A stretch of 37,373 bases of DNA from an uncultured Opitutaceae bacterium (lineage in GTDB: Bacteria; Verrucomicrobiota; Verrucomicrobiia; Opitutales; Opitutaceae), in the NCBI GenBank assembly GCA_903862595.1, contig CAIOYO010000101.1:1-37373 (forward strand), in the 5' to 3' direction. This document shows positions 16,140 to 25,700 of this stretch, piece after piece (within the stretch, counting starts at the first letter, position 1; each line of letters begins with the position of its first letter). A program made the position numbers and the translations under genes. The notes beneath the pieces were generated by a model. The model was not told where the DNA came from and ran no database searches. It saw only the letters and a program-made list of their open reading frames with translations.

Positions 16140-18686
16140 CTACAGCAGGCTGAGTTGATCGTCGTCGGCGTCGCGGACCGCGATCTTCTTTCGCGGACGC
16201 GCGAGCGGGGCCTGCGCGGGCAGGGTCACGTTGGGCTCGTCTGACTCAAGCTTGGCGAGGATCGTCTTTGCGCGGTCGATGACCGCGAGGGGAAGGCCGG
16301 CCAGACGGGCGACTTGGATGCCGTAGCTGCGGTCGGCCGCACCTGGAACAACGCGGCGGACGAAGACGATGTCATCGTTCCATTCCTTGACGGCGACGGA
16401 GAAGTTCCGAAGGCGAGGGAGGTGCTTCTCCAGTTGCGTCAGTTCCTGGTAGTGAGTGGCGAACAAGGTGCGCGGCCCCTGACTTTCGCCCCGGTGGAGG
16501 TATTCCACCACGGACCATGCGATGGAGAGTCCATCGTAGGTCGATGTCCCGCGGCCAATTTCGTCGAGGACGATCAGCGAGCGATCGGTGGCGTGGTTCA
16601 GGATGTTCGCCGTCTCGTTCATCTCGACCATGAAGGTCGAGTTGCCGCGGGCGAGATCGTCATTGGCGCCCACGCGCGAGAAGATGCGGTCGACCAGACC
16701 GAGGCGGCAGCGTCGAGCCGGCACCCAGCAACCGACCTGGGCCAGTAGGGTGATGAGCGCGACCTGGCGGATGTAGGTCGACTTGCCTGCCATGTTCGGT
16801 CCGGTCAGCAGCGCGATCTGGGCCTCGCTCGCCGAGAGGTGAGTGTCGTTCGGCACGAATGCCCCGCTTCCTTCGCTTGCCCGGAGCATCTGCTCGACGA
16901 CCGGATGGCGGCCTTCCTCGATCTCGAGAGCGTCACCCTCGTCGATTTCCGGTTGCACGTAGCGGAAGTCGCGCGCGAGGTCCGCCCAACCGGCGAGGAC
17001 ATCAACCTCGGCGAGCGCATCCGCAGTCTGGGCAAGCGCGATTGACTCATCGAGAATCGCCTCGACCAGCTCGCCGAAGAGCTCCTTTTCGCGGGCGAGC
17101 GCATTTTCCTCAGCGTGGAAGATCTCCTTTTCCTTCTGCTTGAGGGCCTCGGTGACGAACCGCTCACCGTTGGCCGTGGTCTGCTTGCGGATGTAGTCCG
17201 GTGGTACGAGGTGCAGGTTCGCCTTGGTGATCTCGATGAAGTAACCGAAGACCGAGTTGTAGCGGACCTTGAGGCTGCGAACCCCGGTGCGTTGCTGCTC
17301 GGTGGTCTCCAGATCCGAGAGCCAGGTGCGGTTTCCCGAGGTGAGGGAGCGGAGGCGATCGAGCTCGGGATCGTGACCTGCGCGGATGAAGTTTCCGTCC
17401 AGTAGATCGGCGGGTAACTCGTCGGCGAGCGCACGGTGGAGGCGCTCCCGGAGATCGGACAGCTCCGCGATGCGGGTAGCAAACTCGGCGACGGCTGGAC
17501 CGAATGTCAGGAGAGCGGTGCGCAGCTCGGGCAACTGCAGCAGGGTGTCGCGGACGCCACCGAGCTCGCGCGGGTTGCGCAGGCGGTTCTGGAGGCGGCC
17601 GAGGATCCGCGGGATGTCGCGGATTTGCCCGAGCCGGTCGCGGAGGTCGGCCAGTGAACGGGGAGAAGCGAGCAGTTCGCCCACGAGGTGGTTTCGCCGG
17701 CGCAGTTCGGTGAGGTCGAGCGGCGGAGCGGCCAGCCACCGCTCCAGCAGACGGGCACCGGCGGCACTGCCGGTCCGATTGACCGCTTGGAGCAGGGAGC
17801 CGTCCCGCGTTCCGCGGATCGAAGAGAAGACCTCGAGATTGCGCAGCGTGGCAGGATCGAGCAGGAGGCTGCCCGCGCTTTGATACACCCGGAGAGACCG
17901 GAGGTTACCGGGCTCTGCGCGGAGATTCTCCGTCGCGTACTGCACCAGCGCGCCGGCTGGTCCGAGGCCGGCGTGTCCTTCGGCGAGACCGAAACCATCA
18001 AGGTTCAGGACTTGGAGCGCGGAGGCGACGACGCGCGCGCCCGCCGCCGGGTCGAACTGAAACGCGGGCAGCTCGGTGCAAAGCCGCGCGCTGCAGAAGG
18101 CGTGCAGTGCATGGCGACCCGTGTCGTCATGGGGTGCGGCGGCCCAGGCAGCGAGAGCTCCCTCGGGCAGCAGCAACTCCGTGGGGGCGAGCGCCGTGAG
18201 CACGGGGAGAAGTCGCTCGATGTCGGGCTCGGATGCGATCCGGAATTCTCCGGTGGAGAGGTCCAGCCACGCCGCATGCAGGCCGCCGCGGTCGGCGTGC
18301 AACGCGCCGAGGTAGTGGTTGCGTTGCGCGTCAATCTGATCTGCCGCAAGGGTGGTTCCAGGCGTGAGGATGCGTGAGACCGAGCGCCGCACCAGCTTTC
18401 CCGCCTTGGCGGGCTCCGACTGATCGCAGATCGCGACCTTGCGACCATGGGCGAGCAGCTTCGCGACGTAGGTGTCGAGTGCCTGTGCCGGAAGCCCCGC
18501 CATCGGGTGGTCGATGCGCTTGGTCAGCGTCAGCCCGAGCAAACGTGAGGCGACCACTGCATCGTCGAAGAAGAGTTCGAAAAAGTCGCCGAGTCGAAAC
18601 AGCAGCAGCGTATCCTTCGGCAGTGAGCGCTTCACGTCGAAGTACTGCTGCATCATCGGCGTGAGCTTTTCGACTTCCACGGACAT
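16140..18686 (-). CDS. mutS: DNA mismatch repair protein MutS
   Basis: MutS binds mismatches and small loops and starts strand-directed repair. The 848-residue protein has the N-terminal mismatch-recognition domain with GDFFELFFDDA (Phe35 and Glu37 at the F-x-E positions; the middle residue is Phe instead of Tyr). Connector, lever and clamp domains follow, then an ABC-type ATPase with Walker A GPNMAGKSTY near 630, Walker B LIVLDEIGRGTST, and FATHYQELTQLE. The C-terminus ends in DDDQLSLL, like the beta-clamp-binding tails of MutS proteins. Length is standard. The gene is preceded 48 bases upstream by a Gfo/Idh/MocA gene on the same strand. No strong ribosome site is visible before ATG 18684-18686. 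Confidence 0.97.
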   Translation of the reverse strand: MSVEVEKLTPMMQQYFDVKRSLPKDTLLLFRLGDFFELFFDDAVVASRLLGLTLTKRIDHPMAGLPAQALDTYVAKLLAHGRKVAICDQSEPAKAGKLVRRSVSRILTPGTTLAADQIDAQRNHYLGALHADRGGLHAAWLDLSTGEFRIASEPDIERLLPVLTALAPTELLLPEGALAAWAAAPHDDTGRHALHAFCSARLCTELPAFQFDPAAGARVVASALQVLNLDGFGLAEGHAGLGPAGALVQYATENLRAEPGNLRSLRVYQSAGSLLLDPATLRNLEVFSSIRGTRDGSLLQAVNRTGSAAGARLLERWLAAPPLDLTELRRRNHLVGELLASPRSLADLRDRLGQIRDIPRILGRLQNRLRNPRELGGVRDTLLQLPELRTALLTFGPAVAEFATRIAELSDLRERLHRALADELPADLLDGNFIRAGHDPELDRLRSLTSGNRTWLSDLETTEQQRTGVRSLKVRYNSVFGYFIEITKANLHLVPPDYIRKQTTANGERFVTEALKQKEKEIFHAEENALAREKELFGELVEAILDESIALAQTADALAEVDVLAGWADLARDFRYVQPEIDEGDALEIEEGRHPVVEQMLRASEGSGAFVPNDTHLSASEAQIALLTGPNMAGKSTYIRQVALITLLAQVGCWVPARRCRLGLVDRIFSRVGANDDLARGNSTFMVEMNETANILNHATDRSLIVLDEIGRGTSTYDGLSIAWSVVEYLHRGESQGPRTLFATHYQELTQLEKHLPRLRNFSVAVKEWNDDIVFVRRVVPGAADRSYGIQVARLAGLPLAVIDRAKTILAKLESDEPNVTLPAQAPLARPRKKIAVRDADDDQLSLL

Positions 18687-18734
18687 GAGAGCGGGGGGAG
18701 GACGGCGGGAAACGTACTGTCGGAGGCGTGGCGA

Positions 18735-19853
18735 TCAGTACCGCAACGTCACGCGGCGGCCCGTGCGGGCTGATTCGTAGATGCCCTCGATGATCACCAT
18801 GTCGCGCCGCCCCAGTGTCGCGGGTGTTGGAACCGGCGTACCCTGCCGCAGCGCGACGGCGAGCGCGTCGAGGTGCAACGTCTGTTGGCGGACCACGGGG
18901 TAGGTCAACGGCCCTTCATGAGTCCGCGCCTTCAAGCCGCGATAGCTGTAAGCCGGCTCCAGCTCGATCCAGCCGCGCGCCCCCTCGGCGCGGAAGCGAT
19001 TCATGTTGTCCGCATAGCTGGTGAAGAGGTCCGCACGCGCTCCATTCGCGAACTCCATCGTCCAATCCAGCGCCTCCTCCACGTCGACGAAGAGATCGGG
19101 ACGCTTCTTCGGACGCTCCCGCGCCGTCAGGGCCACGGGATCGGCTTGGGCGGCGAGGCAGGCTTCGTGAAGAGCATAGATGCCGACATCCATGAGCGGT
19201 CCGCCGCCGGCAAGCGCGCGCTCGGCGCGCCAGACCTTGCGACCCATGGTGAAGCCGAAGCCGCCGGACATCGCGAGGTACGGGCCGTCCGTGCCGGCCT
19301 GGGCCCGGCGGATCAACTCCTGGTGGTAGGGATCAAAGTGCAGCCGATAGCCCATCGTCAGCGAGCGATTAGCCGCGGTGGCCGCCGCCATCATCTGATC
19401 GCACTCCGCAACGGAGATCGCCATGGGTTTCTCGCAGATGACGTGCTTTCCGGCGCGCAGTGCGGCGATCGAATGCTCGGCGTGGAGTGAATTCGGGGTG
19501 ACCACGTAGACGAGCTCCGCTTCCGGGGCGTCGGCCATCCGGGCCATGTCGGCGTAGCTCCACACGTTGCGCTCCGGGAAACCGTGTTCACGGGCCCATG
19601 CTACGCCTTTGTCCGCCGAGCCGGTCACCACGCCGACGAGTTTGAGGTGCTGGGACTCCTGTATTGCGGGGAGCAATTCGCGGGTGGAATAGTTTCCGAG
19701 TCCCGCGAGGACGATGCCGATTCGTCGCGGCTCCGCTGCGGCGTTCAATGAGCGGGGCAGCATGCTGGCCGCCGCCGCAGCGGCGAGACCGGTCGAGGTT
19801 CGGGCGAGGAAACCACGGCGAGAGAGTGACGGCGAGGTGCGGAGGGGAAGCAT
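18735..19853 (-). CDS. Exported Gfo/Idh/MocA oxidoreductase (GFOR-like, Tat leader)
   Basis: A 372-residue oxidoreductase with a clear twin-arginine leader, SRRGFLARTSTGLAAAAAASM, with cleavage likely near residues 38-40. The mature part starts with the Rossmann domain (GIVLAGLGNYSTRELLPAI), then LVYVVTPNSLHAEHS and CEKPMAISVAEC, the family EKP motif. The region GGGPLMDVGIYALHEACLAA resembles glucose-fructose oxidoreductase (GFOR) of Zymomonas, a periplasmic Tat substrate with tightly bound NADP. The glycine loop here is GLGNYS rather than GxGxxG, as in GFOR-type proteins (GLGKYA-like). It lies 52 bases after the glutamate dehydrogenase gene and 48 before mutS, so the three may share transcription. 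Sugar oxidation in the periplasm is the likely role; the substrate is unknown. Confidence 0.87.
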   Translation of the reverse strand: MLPLRTSPSLSRRGFLARTSTGLAAAAAASMLPRSLNAAAEPRRIGIVLAGLGNYSTRELLPAIQESQHLKLVGVVTGSADKGVAWAREHGFPERNVWSYADMARMADAPEAELVYVVTPNSLHAEHSIAALRAGKHVICEKPMAISVAECDQMMAAATAANRSLTMGYRLHFDPYHQELIRRAQAGTDGPYLAMSGGFGFTMGRKVWRAERALAGGGPLMDVGIYALHEACLAAQADPVALTARERPKKRPDLFVDVEEALDWTMEFANGARADLFTSYADNMNRFRAEGARGWIELEPAYSYRGLKARTHEGPLTYPVVRQQTLHLDALAVALRQGTPVPTPATLGRRDMVIIEGIYESARTGRRVTLRY

Positions 19854-19905
19854 CGCGCGAGTGTGCGCGAAGGGCTGTCCCGGGCAAGCCGCAGCTTGTG
19901 CGGAA

Positions 19906-21180
19906 CTAGGGGAAAAGACCGCGGCTTTGCTTGGCCTCCGCCACTCGCCCGATTCCGAGGGTCAGGGCCGCTAGGCGGCGGCTGAATTTGAACTTCCGCC
20001 GCTGGTATTCCACGGACTCCTTGGCCTTGTCCAGCATGGCGAACAACTTCGTGAGCACCTCGTCGCGAGACCAGTAGAAATGCTGCAGGTTCTGCAGCCA
20101 CTCGAAGTAGGAGACGATCACCCCGCCCGAATTGCACAGGATGTCCGGGATCAGCTCGATGTCCCCCCGTTCGTCGAGGATGCGGTCCGCTTCGTTCGTG
20201 GTGGGGCCGTTCGCGGCCTCCGCCAGGATGCGGCACTGCAGACGTCGAGCGATCTCGGGTGTAATCACCCGCTCGATCGCGGCCGGAACCAGGGCGGTGC
20301 ACTTGAGGGTGAGCAACTCCTCGTTGGAGATCGCCGTACCTCCATCGAAATCCCGCAGGACCTTGTTGTAGCGTACATACTCCAGCGCCCGACGCACGTT
20401 GATGCCGTCGGCGTTGAAGAACGCCGCCGTGTGGTCGGAAATCGCCACGATCCTCGCGCCATACTGGTCGAGCGCGGCCGCCGTTTCCGCGCCGACATTG
20501 CCGAAACCCTGGATCGCGACGGTCGCTTGTCCGACGGGTACGCCAAGATCCTCGAGGTAGCGCTTCAGTAAGTAGGCGACCCCGGCGCCCGTCGCCTCCC
20601 GGCGCCCCTGAGATCCGCCGAGGGCGATCGGCTTACCCGTGACGATCGCCGGCTCAAGGTGTCCCACGTGGCTGGCATACGTATCGACCATCCAGCCCAT
20701 GATGGTCTCATTGGTGCCCATATCCGGCGCCGGTACGTCAACGTGTGGCCCGATGAACGGAATTAGTTCCTGCATGTACCGACGCGACAGGCGCTCGATT
20801 TCCGCGGTCGAAAGTTGCGCCGGATCGACGATCACGCCGCCCTTGGCGCCGCCGTAGGGGAGTCCGACGAGGGAGCACTTCCAACTCATCCACATCGCCA
20901 ACGCGGCTACTTCCCCGATGGTCACGCCGGGGTGGAACCGGATTCCGCCCTTGGACGGACCCGTCGAAAGGCTATGCTGTACGCGGTATCCCTCAAAGAC
21001 CGAGATCGATCCATCGTCCCGCCGAATGGGCAGGGACACCGCGAGGCAGCGCTTCGGCCATTTGGTGCGATCGCGGATCGCCTCGGGTAGGTTGATCGCA
21101 TCGGCGGCCAAATCGAACTGCCGACACGCCATGCGAAAGACGTCCGAGTTGTAAAGGGGAGAGACGATGACCTTGGACAT
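19906..21180 (-). CDS. gdhA: Glutamate dehydrogenase (Glu/Leu/Phe/Val family)
   Basis: This enzyme interconverts glutamate and 2-oxoglutarate plus ammonia, linking carbon and nitrogen metabolism. The 424-residue protein has the substrate domain with GPSKGGIRFHPGV (74-86), KCSLVGLPYGGAKGG (101-115, catalytic Lys113) and the key aspartate in VPAPDMGTNE (Asp153), then a nucleotide domain with AIQGFGNVGAET (222-233) and a final helix. The frame is open upstream to 21318, but the ATG at 21178-21180 has a GGAG about 12 bases before it and starts at MSKVIVSPL, a normal N-terminus. The 420-residue class is usually NAD-linked or dual; cofactor preference is not certain. It is divergent from the coiled-coil membrane gene and followed by an exported oxidoreductase. 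Confidence 0.94.
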   Translation of the reverse strand: MSKVIVSPLYNSDVFRMACRQFDLAADAINLPEAIRDRTKWPKRCLAVSLPIRRDDGSISVFEGYRVQHSLSTGPSKGGIRFHPGVTIGEVAALAMWMSWKCSLVGLPYGGAKGGVIVDPAQLSTAEIERLSRRYMQELIPFIGPHVDVPAPDMGTNETIMGWMVDTYASHVGHLEPAIVTGKPIALGGSQGRREATGAGVAYLLKRYLEDLGVPVGQATVAIQGFGNVGAETAAALDQYGARIVAISDHTAAFFNADGINVRRALEYVRYNKVLRDFDGGTAISNEELLTLKCTALVPAAIERVITPEIARRLQCRILAEAANGPTTNEADRILDERGDIELIPDILCNSGGVIVSYFEWLQNLQHFYWSRDEVLTKLFAMLDKAKESVEYQRRKFKFSRRLAALTLGIGRVAEAKQSRGLFP

Positions 21181-21312
21181 AGGGGCAGGGGACTCCTTCA
21201 GCTTGTCCTGCTTTCCCGCCTTGGCAAATCGCATCGGGTCCGCTGAGCGGGTCGCGGGTTGCTGATAGAAAGCGCGTTGCTGCGCGACAGTAGCGTGCTT
21301 AACTCCTTTGCG

Positions 21313-22719
21313 ATGCAATCGCTGTTGGCTCGGATCGTCGCACGGATCGCGGAGAAAGCGATGACCGTAGTGGTTATCGTCGGCCTCGGTGTCGGTGTAA
21401 GTGCGTTTTGGATCTTTGTCCGGGAGCAGCAGTTGCTTGAGCGCGATCGCTCGGTGAGGCAGCAGCAGATCGTCGCGGAGTTAGGACAGCAGGAGCTTCT
21501 GCGCGCCGCTGCGGAGGCCCAGATGGAGAAATTCGCGGCCCAGATCGCCGAGGAGGCAGAGCGGCTTGAGCGGGCCGCCAAGCTCGTTCAGACTCTGGCG
21601 GAGCTGGATACGTGGTGGCAGCGCTGGTTTGGTGACGCGGAGCAAGCGCGCCGCAACCGCGAGCGTGCGGATTCACTCCGGAGGCTGAGGGACGAGACGC
21701 AGTCCCGGCTCCGCGGTCTCGGTCACGAGCGCGCGGCGACCGTCGACCGGATCGCTGGCCTTCGCGCCAGCGAGGCGGACCTCCGCCGAGAATTGCGCGC
21801 CATCGAGACGGCCCAACCGGAGTGGGTACGGTACATGGTCCGCGGGTGGGAGAGGGCGCAAACCGGTCTGGTGATCGCGGTCGCCGCTTACTTGTTCGGA
21901 CCGAGCATCTGGAAGCTCGTAGCCTATTTCCTGATCGCTCCCCTCCTGGCGAGGGCCCGAGGAGTCCGCGTGGGTGATACGGAGGTCGCCGGATTATTCC
22001 CCGAAGCGCGGGGAGTGTCCGTCGATGTCTCGCTCTGGCCGGGCGAGCGTCTCGAGGTGCGGCAGCGTTTCTTGCAGGCGAGTGATGAGGGACTGACCCG
22101 GCGCACGCGCTTACTGCTGGATTGGCGGCATCCCCTGACCAGCCTCACGTCGGGGCTTGTGGAATTGACCGCGTTGCGCAACCAGCGCGCCGGCACAGTG
22201 GCGCGGATCACACTGGCCGATTCGCGTGCGGCGCAGCAGGAGCTGTGCGTGATCGAGGTGAGTGCCGGAAGCTCATTGGTCCTACGTCCACGGGCTCTGG
22301 TCGCGGTCATCACGCCGGGCGAGCAGCGCCTCCGGTTGCACGCGCGCTGGCTCCTCTCGCATTGGCTCTCGTGGGCGATGCTGCACTTCCGGATCTTCGA
22401 ATTACAGGGCCCTTGCCGACTCGTCATCGCCGGCACGCGCGGGGTTCGGGTGGAAACGATCGGCGGAACGGATCGACCTCCTGCGCGGCGTCGCATCAAC
22501 CGCGGCGCCGTGATCGGATTCAGCTCTGGTCTCGAGCATCGCGTGGCTCGGGCCGAGACGTTTTGGGCATACTATCGTGGGCACCATCCGCTTTGGGATG
22601 ATCTGTTCTTTGGATCCGGCACACTTCTGTGCGAGCAAGCGGGGCGCACGGGAGCGGACGCCAGTGAGCGCCGCTGGGGGGCGGCGTGGAATGGCTTTCT
22701 CCGCGCGATCGGACTGTAG
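21313..22719 (+). CDS. Coiled-coil membrane protein with C-terminal beta-rich domain, function unknown
   Basis: I do not recognise a named gene. The 468-residue protein has one membrane segment at about 17-36 (MTVVVIVGLGVGVSAFWIF), a long Glu/Arg/Gln-rich coiled coil at about 38-165, a second hydrophobic region at 183-212 that may cross once or form a hairpin, and a beta-rich C-terminal domain to the end. That domain (SLWPGERLEVRQRF; SSLVLRPRALVAV; WDDLFFGSGTLLCEQ) recalls AIM24/TIGR00266-like folds, but only loosely. The coiled coil would lie on the opposite side of the membrane from, or beside, the beta domain depending on topology. A TTG start at 21259 is possible, but ATG 21313 puts the membrane segment near the N-terminus. 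It is divergent from gdhA and ends 9 bases before the convergent uvrA stop. Confidence 0.7.
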   Translation: MQSLLARIVARIAEKAMTVVVIVGLGVGVSAFWIFVREQQLLERDRSVRQQQIVAELGQQELLRAAAEAQMEKFAAQIAEEAERLERAAKLVQTLAELDTWWQRWFGDAEQARRNRERADSLRRLRDETQSRLRGLGHERAATVDRIAGLRASEADLRRELRAIETAQPEWVRYMVRGWERAQTGLVIAVAAYLFGPSIWKLVAYFLIAPLLARARGVRVGDTEVAGLFPEARGVSVDVSLWPGERLEVRQRFLQASDEGLTRRTRLLLDWRHPLTSLTSGLVELTALRNQRAGTVARITLADSRAAQQELCVIEVSAGSSLVLRPRALVAVITPGEQRLRLHARWLLSHWLSWAMLHFRIFELQGPCRLVIAGTRGVRVETIGGTDRPPARRRINRGAVIGFSSGLEHRVARAETFWAYYRGHHPLWDDLFFGSGTLLCEQAGRTGADASERRWGAAWNGFLRAIGL

Positions 22720-22736
22720 TCGCGGACGTCAGTCCG
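22710..22736. terminator. Weak bidirectional hairpin over convergent stop codons
   Basis: CGGACTG (22710-22716) pairs with CAGTCCG (22730-22736) across a 13-base loop that holds the plus-strand TAG; the minus-strand TGA lies at its far edge. A GTC/GAC inner pairing is possible. No T tract follows on either side, so termination strength is doubtful. Confidence 0.3.
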
Positions 22737-25700
22737 CCGACACGAGCCGCTTGAGGTGCCGGTTGAGGTAAGGCGCCGTCGGGCTGGAGCGACGCGAGAG
22801 CAGGGCGGCAAGCGGACCGCTGAAAAGCAACCGGCCCCCGTCCGGTCCGCCGTCCGGCCCGAGTTCGACGATCCAGTCGGCCTCAGCGATCACATCCAGG
22901 TGGTGCTCGATGACGATCACGGTGTGTCCCTGTTCGACAAGGGCGTGGAGGACGCCGATGAGTCGCTCACAGTCACTGAGGTGTAGCCCGATCGTCGGCT
23001 CCTCAAGCAGGTAGAGATTGCGCACCGCGGTGCCGCGCGCGCGGTCTCGCACGCCGGGCAGCCCGGCGGCCAACTCGGAGACGAGCTTGAGCCGCTGTGC
23101 CTCGCCTCCAGACAGCGTAGGCGAGCTCTGGCCGAGCGAAAGGTACCCGAGGCCGCAATCGACCATCAGGCGGCACACCGCCGAGAGCGTCGCATGAAAG
23201 TCAAAAAACTCGACGGCCTCCTCAAAACTGAGCTGCAGGACTTCTCCGATGTTTTTTCCTTTCCAGCGGATGTCTGCCACCTCCGCTCCGTAGCGCAGCC
23301 CGCGACAGTCGTCGCAGGGTAGATAGGTCTCGGGCATGAACGCCATTTCGAGCCGAATCCGTCCGGCACCTTCGCAGGTGGGGCAGCGTCCGCCTGCGGT
23401 GTTGAACGAGAACCGGCTGGCGGTGTAGCCGCGGACCTTCGACTCCGGAAGCGTCGCGAAAAACGTCCGGATGACGTCGAAGATCCCGAGGTAGGTGGCC
23501 GGGGTCGATCGGGGAGTCTTTCCGATGGGGGACTGATCCACCTCCACCACGGAGCGGAATGAGGCCGCGCCCCGCAATTCCGCAAAGGTCGACTGAGCGT
23601 GCGGCGCAGCGGCCTTGCTGCGTCTTGCGCCACGTACGCGATCGACCCCTTCGGTCCGTGCCTGTTCCACGCCTCGCCCGATGAGTTCATGCACGAGAGT
23701 CGACTTCCCCGCGCCGCTGGGGCCGATGACGACCACGAGACGGGCGAGGGGGAGGGAGACATCGAATCCGCGGAGGTTCCGGGCGCAGGCGCCCGTGAGG
23801 GTGAGCCATTGTTTCGGATCGCGGGGCGAGGGCGGGAGGCGATACGCGCCGCGCGTGGGATGGGCGATGCCACGACGCAGGAGGCGACCCGTGACCGACG
23901 TGCTGGTCGCGCACACTTGGGCCGGAGGGCCCTCCGCGAGGATGCGTCCGCCGTGAATCCCGGCACCGGGACCGAGGTCGATCAGGTGATCCGCGCGAGA
24001 CATGAGTTCATCGTCATGCTCGACCACAAGGACCGAGTTCCCCTTGTCGCGCAGGCGTTCCAGGGTCGTGATCAAGCGTTGATTGTCGCGGGCGTGCAGC
24101 CCGATGCTCGGTTCATCGAGTACATAGAGCACCCCGGCGAGATTGGTCCCGAGTTGCGCCGCCAGTCGAATTCGCTGGGCCTCGCCGCCGGAGAGCGTGT
24201 CCGTCGGCCGGTCGAGCGTGAGGTACCCCAGGCCCACCTCGTCGAGAAAGCGCAGCCGCTCGCGAATCGGTGGCATGATGTCCTTGAGAATCAGACGGCC
24301 GCGCGCATCAAGCTTGATGCGGCTCAGGCTGCGGAGCAGTCCAGCGGGCGTCTCAGCGAGTAGCTCTGGGAGGGATTGCGGTGAACCGGCGCGCATCGGC
24401 AGGCGAACCGCACGACTCGTGCGATTCAGCCGCGCACCGCCGCAGTCGGGGCAGGGACTCCCTTCTCCGCTCACGTCGTCGGCCTGCTCCAACCCGAACT
24501 CGCGGAGTCGCCGGAGCGCTTCCTCCGCATCGTCGCCTCCGCCATCCTCGACCTCGAGCATCCATGGAAAGATTCGTCCATGGCCCCGGCACGATGGGCA
24601 CCAGCCACGAGGCGAGTTGTGGGAGAAGTGCTTGGGGTCGAGCTCCGGAAAACTCTCCCCGGTTTCGCTGTCCGTTCTCGTGGTGGAGAACCACGAAAGG
24701 ACCTCGCCGCGCGGGGTGAGGAGGAAGCATGCCCCCTTGCCGAGCCGCAGCGCCTCCGCGAGAGGGTCGCGGCCGCGCTCGCGGCGCCCCCCTTGGCGCA
24801 GGTCGGCGACTACGACCTCAATGTCGTGCTCACGATAGCGATCCAGTTTCTCGAAGGTCGACACGGGACGCAGTTGGCCGTCGACGCGCATGAGCTCATA
24901 GCCGTGGTTCGCAATCCATGTCGCGATGGGCTGGTGGTGCCCCTTCCGACCCCGCACCAAGGGCGCACAGAGGTAAAGGTGTGATGAGCGACGCGCCGGC
25001 GCCGACTGGGTTACGCGCGAGAGCAGCCGACGCAGTTGCGCCAAGCTCAGCGGCTCAACGGCGCGCCCCGTATCGGGGTGATGCTGGATCCCGACGCGCG
25101 CGAAGAGAAGCCGGAGGTACTGGGCCACCTCTGTGATCGTCGCCACGGTGGACTTGCGGGAGCCTCGGGTGACGCGCTGCTCGATCGCGACCGTGGGCGG
25201 GATGCCTTCGATGCGGTCGACTTCCGGGCGCGGCAGCTGCTCGACGAACTGACGCGCGTAGGGCGACATCGACTCCATGAATCGGCGCTGGCCCTCGGCG
25301 AATACGATGTCGAATGCGAGGGTCGACTTTCCTGAGCCAGACACCCCGGTGACCACGACCAGCTGGCGTTGTGGGATCTCGAGCGAGAGATCACGTAGAT
25401 TGTGCTCGCGAGCGCCCGCGATCCGCAGGACTCCCGAGGGTTGAGCGTGCTCCCTAGAAGCAGGCTGCCGGCGGTCCTCAGCCGGGCACGCACTTTCGAG
25501 TCCGAGCGCCGCGCGCAGGAAGGGCGATGTCGCGGTCGAGTGACCTGCGACGACTTCGGGCGCCCCTTCAGCGACCACCTGGCCGCCGTTCAGACCGGCT
25601 TCCGGGCCGAGTTCGATGATCCAATCCGCGCTTTTGAGGACATCCAGATTGTGCTCGATTACAATCATGCTGTGCCCGCGGTCGACGATCTGCTGCATCA

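Noticed and set aside
19876-19900. Small hairpin CCGCA/TGCGG in the gap after gdhA
   Set aside because: Only five base pairs and no T tract; not enough to call a terminator.
21277-21304. TTGCTG and TTAACT spaced 16 bases before the coiled-coil membrane gene, which would imply a leaderless transcript
   Set aside because: Both boxes are weak matches in a 132-base divergent gap and could be chance.
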